23,183 nt of DNA from a virus: IMG/VR virus record IMGVR_UViG_3300032579_000077, positions 1 to 23,183 of that record; one strand, given 5' to 3'. Every line of letters starts with the position of its first letter. Positions within the stretch are counted from its first letter, which is position 1. A program made the position numbers and the translations under genes. Under the pieces are notes generated by a model. That model was not told where the DNA came from and made no database searches. It saw only the letters and a list, made by a program, of their open reading frames with translations. Of this stretch, positions 20,248-23,183 are shown in pieces.

Positions 20248-22269
20248 ATGGCTGACGCCAACGCCGCAGCTCTGGTAAAGGTTGGTCCTTTCCAGGGGGT
20301 AGACTACACCACGGCGGGTCCGTCGGTGGCTTCCGGCGTTGGCTCGGCTGCGTCCAACGTGTCGTTGACTCGTGTCATTGGCGCGATGTCAACGTCGCGT
20401 GGGCGCACAAACGTGACCACGCTCACGGGTGGGGGCACCATCCAGGCGCTCAACCCACTCAACTTTTCCCACTACACGTCCCCGTCGAGCAACACCAGCG
20501 GGCGGTTGATTGTGGCGGCGATCACGGGTGGGTCTGCGGCGGTGGTGGCCTATAACCCGGACACGAGCACGCAACTTTCTATCAGTGCTGGTTCGTCGAC
20601 GCTTCAGCCGTATACGCAGGCGACGAGTTTTGACGGTGCGTTGTATACCAACACCGGGTATCAGATTCGATACAACCCAAGCACGGGTGGGTTCAACCAA
20701 TTTTCGTGGACGTATCCCAATACGTTTTTGAGTCTGACGTCGTACACCATGACGCCGACGACGACAGGTACGGTCAACATTACGGCTGGCACGTACTACT
20801 GGAATTTCACGACGTTCACGACGTTTCCTGATGGCACGACGCAAGAGTCTCCTCCGTGGACGCTTTCGTATCCCACGAGTTCAGGGTACACCGAGTCGAC
20901 AAGTTTCTCTGCGGCCATCACGTTTGCCAGTGGGAATTGGTCAGGCACGAACGCAGATGGTTCGACTTACGTGACCTATGTGTATCGTCAATCGGCAAAC
21001 CAGCCGACGTGGTATTACGTCGGCACGGCTACGGGTGCGGCAACGACTGCGTTTGTCGACAACAATTCCGACACCACGATCTCGGCTAACGCGCAATTAG
21101 AATTCCGCAGCAATGTGCCGATGCAGATTCCGGTCGGCACGCTTGGCTCGACGTACAACAGTTACACGTCCCCAGCGGTTGTGTTCACGCATAAGAACCG
21201 GGCGTGGATATTCATTGACTTTCAAAGTGATACCGAGACTTACAACGTCGCTCAATGTCAGTTGTGGTTTTCGGATTACGGTGCGCCGTGGTCGATGTTC
21301 AGCGCAACCCAAGTGTTGTTGATTGGTCAAGAGTCCGACAACGCCGCGCCGTTGACCGCAACGCTGTACAACAACATGCCGATGGCGGGATGCTCGCTCT
21401 CGTCTATTGCCATCTTGTTCAAACGCCGCACCACGTACATCTTGTACGGTGACGACCAAACGACGTTTCTTCCTCGGAAGATGTTTGACATCGGCTGTGT
21501 GTCTGGTGCGTCGGCCACGGTCTGCGAAGACGTGGTGTGTTGGTTGTCGGAGGAAGGACCGCAGATCACCGACGGCCAGGTCCGTCAGTACATCGGTGAC
21601 CAGGTGCGGAACCTCTTGAACACCATCCCCCAGAGCGATTGGCAAAAGGCCGTGGGGTGGTTCAACGATCGCACGTGGTATCTGTCGTTCCCGTCCACAG
21701 GCATCACCCTGCGGTATTACTTGCAGACGAAGCAATGGTTGCCGACGCTTCCGTACGGCACTAATGCTGCGTACGGGATTGCGTCCGAGTCGGCTCCGGT
21801 GGGCACCCCTCGTCTCAACGAGACGATTGCCGCTCGTCCCAGTAGCCTTGTGATTGATGCCTGGGCCACGGGTGACACGGACTTGGGTGGGGCCATCACG
21901 GGGACGTGGACCAGTCCGTACACGGATTCTGGGGCACCTGGGGTTCAGAAAGAATACCAGTGGGTGGTCATCAACGCCCCCGTGCAGACGGGCGTCACGG
22001 CCACGGTCCAGTTGGTCATCGACCAGGACACGACCCAAAAGCAGTTCTCGTGGACGTTTGACTTGAGCCAGGGGCCGACGCTCGTGGCGACGATTGGTCC
22101 CGGCATCAACCCGTCGGGGTATGCGCTGGACAACACGGGCTTCATGGCCCAGGTGTTTATCACGTTGAACAATACTGCCAGCGCGACGTCAGCGGCGGTG
22201 ATATACTCGGTAGAAATCCACGGTTCCATCCAGCGGTCCTTCGTGGCATCCAACAGTGGGGTAACGTAA
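20248..22269 (+). CDS. Tail nozzle/hub-like protein (podovirus type)
   Basis: The 673-residue protein has the features of the short-tail nozzle or stabilisation proteins of podoviruses (P22 gp10- and T7 gp12-like). The N-terminus (GPFQGVDYTTAGPSVASGVG, then NVSLTRVIGAMSTSRGRT) matches the usual opening where the chain enters the portal-adaptor interface. Residues about 174-287 form an Ig/FN3-like insertion (TYYWNFTTFTTFPDGTTQES, YVYRQSANQPTWYYVG). The rest has propeller-type strands (AVVFTHKNRAWIFID, LWFSDYGAPWSMF, ILFKRRTTYILYGDDQ, then EEGPQITDGQVRQYIGDQV and WFNDRTWYLSFP). The start is ATG 20248; the upstream site is weak, suggesting coupling to the small coiled-coil gene. Function by pattern and place is good; precise orthology is not shown. 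Confidence 0.75.
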   Translation: MADANAAALVKVGPFQGVDYTTAGPSVASGVGSAASNVSLTRVIGAMSTSRGRTNVTTLTGGGTIQALNPLNFSHYTSPSSNTSGRLIVAAITGGSAAVVAYNPDTSTQLSISAGSSTLQPYTQATSFDGALYTNTGYQIRYNPSTGGFNQFSWTYPNTFLSLTSYTMTPTTTGTVNITAGTYYWNFTTFTTFPDGTTQESPPWTLSYPTSSGYTESTSFSAAITFASGNWSGTNADGSTYVTYVYRQSANQPTWYYVGTATGAATTAFVDNNSDTTISANAQLEFRSNVPMQIPVGTLGSTYNSYTSPAVVFTHKNRAWIFIDFQSDTETYNVAQCQLWFSDYGAPWSMFSATQVLLIGQESDNAAPLTATLYNNMPMAGCSLSSIAILFKRRTTYILYGDDQTTFLPRKMFDIGCVSGASATVCEDVVCWLSEEGPQITDGQVRQYIGDQVRNLLNTIPQSDWQKAVGWFNDRTWYLSFPSTGITLRYYLQTKQWLPTLPYGTNAAYGIASESAPVGTPRLNETIAARPSSLVIDAWATGDTDLGGAITGTWTSPYTDSGAPGVQKEYQWVVINAPVQTGVTATVQLVIDQDTTQKQFSWTFDLSQGPTLVATIGPGINPSGYALDNTGFMAQVFITLNNTASATSAAVIYSVEIHGSIQRSFVASNSGVT

Positions 22270-23183
22270 TGGGAACGACGCTCGCAAACCAACGATCATC
22301 GGGTCAAGCACAATCGACTGGTCCAATGGGTGCGGGCACGGCTGGCAACTATGGCAAGCTGGGTGGCCAATCGTTGCCGGAAAACTTCTCTTCCATCTTG
22401 AATAACCCCAATGCGTTAGCCGCATTACTGAGCGGTACCAACGCTGGTGGCGCAAACACCACGGGCACGGGCACTGCCGGGACAGGGACGCTGGGCACGG
22501 GCACGTCGGGTGCGGTCAACACAGGAACCGCTTCGACGGGGGGAACTGGTCGAGTTGGTACGGCTACGACCACGCGAGCGACGCCGCAATCTGCGCCCTG
22601 GGTAGGCACAGGAAGCCCGCCACCGTGGATGTCAACCACACCTACGACGTCACCCACGACCGCACCAACCACAGGAAGTACGGGAAGTACGGGAAGCACG
22701 GGAAGCACGGGAAGCACCGCGAGTACTCCCACCACCACCAGCACCAATCCGGCAAATGGTCCTGCGTACGATCAGACGTGGTTGGGGACGACGAATTGGA
22801 ACCCTGCGAGTCTGACTCCAGGGTCAGCACAATACAATGCGTTACAAAACGCGGTGTACAATAGCCTTAGTGGCTTGAGCTCAGGCACGCTCAACTCAAC
22901 CATCTTGAATTTGTTTGGGTCGAACCTGACCAACGCAACGGACCCGAGCACGGGGCAAGCGTTGTTTAGCCAGCCGCAAATCCAGGCAATGGAAAATGCG
23001 TTGCAGTCCAATCCGAACTTTAACAACCCGACGTTCATGCAACAAGAAAACAACCCCAGCATCAACATGAGCAACCCGTTTGTGCAACAAGAATACAACG
23101 CAATCAACGGGGTCAATTTACAGAACCCGACCGGTGTTCAAGTCAGCCAGTACCAACCGGGCAATCCGTATGGTCCGACGTTT
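22269..23183 (+). CDS. Low-complexity N-terminal part of a large protein (3'-truncated)
   Basis: ATG 22269 overlaps the stop of the previous gene (TAATG) and the frame stays open for all 305 codons to the window edge. The first about 40 residues are ordinary; about 55-165 are Gly/Thr/Ser/Pro-rich, with GTGTAGTGTLGTGTSG and a GSTGSTGSTGST run. The remainder (TSLTPGS-like, ALQNAVYNSLSGLSSGTLNS, then NPTFMQQENNPSINMSNPF) is Asn/Gln-rich and probably helical. In short-tailed phages the gene after the nozzle often encodes internal virion or ejection proteins, so an injected virion protein is a plausible guess; a fibre or linker protein is another. Its full size and C-terminal domains are not visible here. 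I am certain of the open frame, not of the role. Confidence 0.65.
   Translation, partial: MGTTLANQRSSGQAQSTGPMGAGTAGNYGKLGGQSLPENFSSILNNPNALAALLSGTNAGGANTTGTGTAGTGTLGTGTSGAVNTGTASTGGTGRVGTATTTRATPQSAPWVGTGSPPPWMSTTPTTSPTTAPTTGSTGSTGSTGSTGSTASTPTTTSTNPANGPAYDQTWLGTTNWNPASLTPGSAQYNALQNAVYNSLSGLSSGTLNSTILNLFGSNLTNATDPSTGQALFSQPQIQAMENALQSNPNFNNPTFMQQENNPSINMSNPFVQQEYNAINGVNLQNPTGVQVSQYQPGNPYGPTF
22671..22718 (+). repeat. Tandem 9-base repeat ACGGGAAGY
   Basis: ACAGGAAGT is followed by four units of ACGGGAAG(T/C) and a partial ACC-ending unit. Each unit encodes Thr-Gly-Ser and forms the (GST)n stretch of the protein at 22269. It is a likely site of slippage-driven length change between phage strains. 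Confidence 0.85.

Noticed and set aside
21097-22038. 313-codon minus-strand frame inside the nozzle-like gene
   Set aside because: Arg/His-rich nonsense composition opposite a well-supported gene; no motif and no spacing expected of a gene.

Overview
The window is a gene-dense stretch of a tailed double-stranded DNA bacteriophage genome, or of a prophage or metagenomic phage contig. Every supported gene lies on the + strand. Coding sequences abut or overlap by 1-23 bases almost throughout. No non-coding stretch exceeds about 85 bases, so there is no gap of 300 bases or more to describe. I see no tRNA, rRNA, integrase, transposase or CRISPR array. Several starts are GTG or TTG, and many start codons overlap the preceding stop, which suggests translational coupling.

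Layout: (1) 1-2178, the tail end of an M15-type peptidase (probable endolysin), then a run of small proteins, most of them very rich in Lys, Met or Ala; two resemble the domain families DUF6496 and DUF6321. (2) 2181-4605, a probable small terminase and a clear large terminase. (3) 4638-5130, two more small His/Met/Lys-rich proteins. (4) 5202-10708, the head module: portal, probable scaffold, an unknown protein, an Ig-like putative decoration protein and the major capsid protein. (5) 10723-13171, two probable virion proteins, a small membrane protein and a head-tail adaptor-like protein. (6) 13175-20054, an adhesion cassette: two long fibres built from NGGTG-type repeats, a polyglycine-rich protein and small accessory proteins. 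The cassette is bracketed by two paralogous 'MTW...YWM' proteins. (7) 20068-23183, a small coiled-coil protein, a large tail nozzle/hub-like protein and the start of a low-complexity protein cut by the window edge.

The gene set has no tape-measure, tail tube or baseplate gene. It does have an adaptor and a nozzle-like protein, so a short-tailed (podovirus-like) virion is the best inference. NGGTG fibres, the 'HFA...NYAGIGYTYD...WDESTTSWV' protein and DUF6321/DUF6496-like proteins are, as I recall, common in phages from aquatic samples. The host cannot be named from this sequence.

How it works together: terminase packages DNA through the portal into a shell built from the capsid protein on the scaffold; adaptor and nozzle close the head and form the short tail; the fibre cassette binds the host; the peptidase is likely for lysis. 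The role of the basic Lys/Met/His-rich proteins around the terminase is unknown and is the most interesting open question here. Other points of note are an intrinsic-terminator-like hairpin at the small terminase start, an acidic reading frame with no start codon between two basic genes, and a motif (TGRTARGGT) shared by three intergenic gaps.
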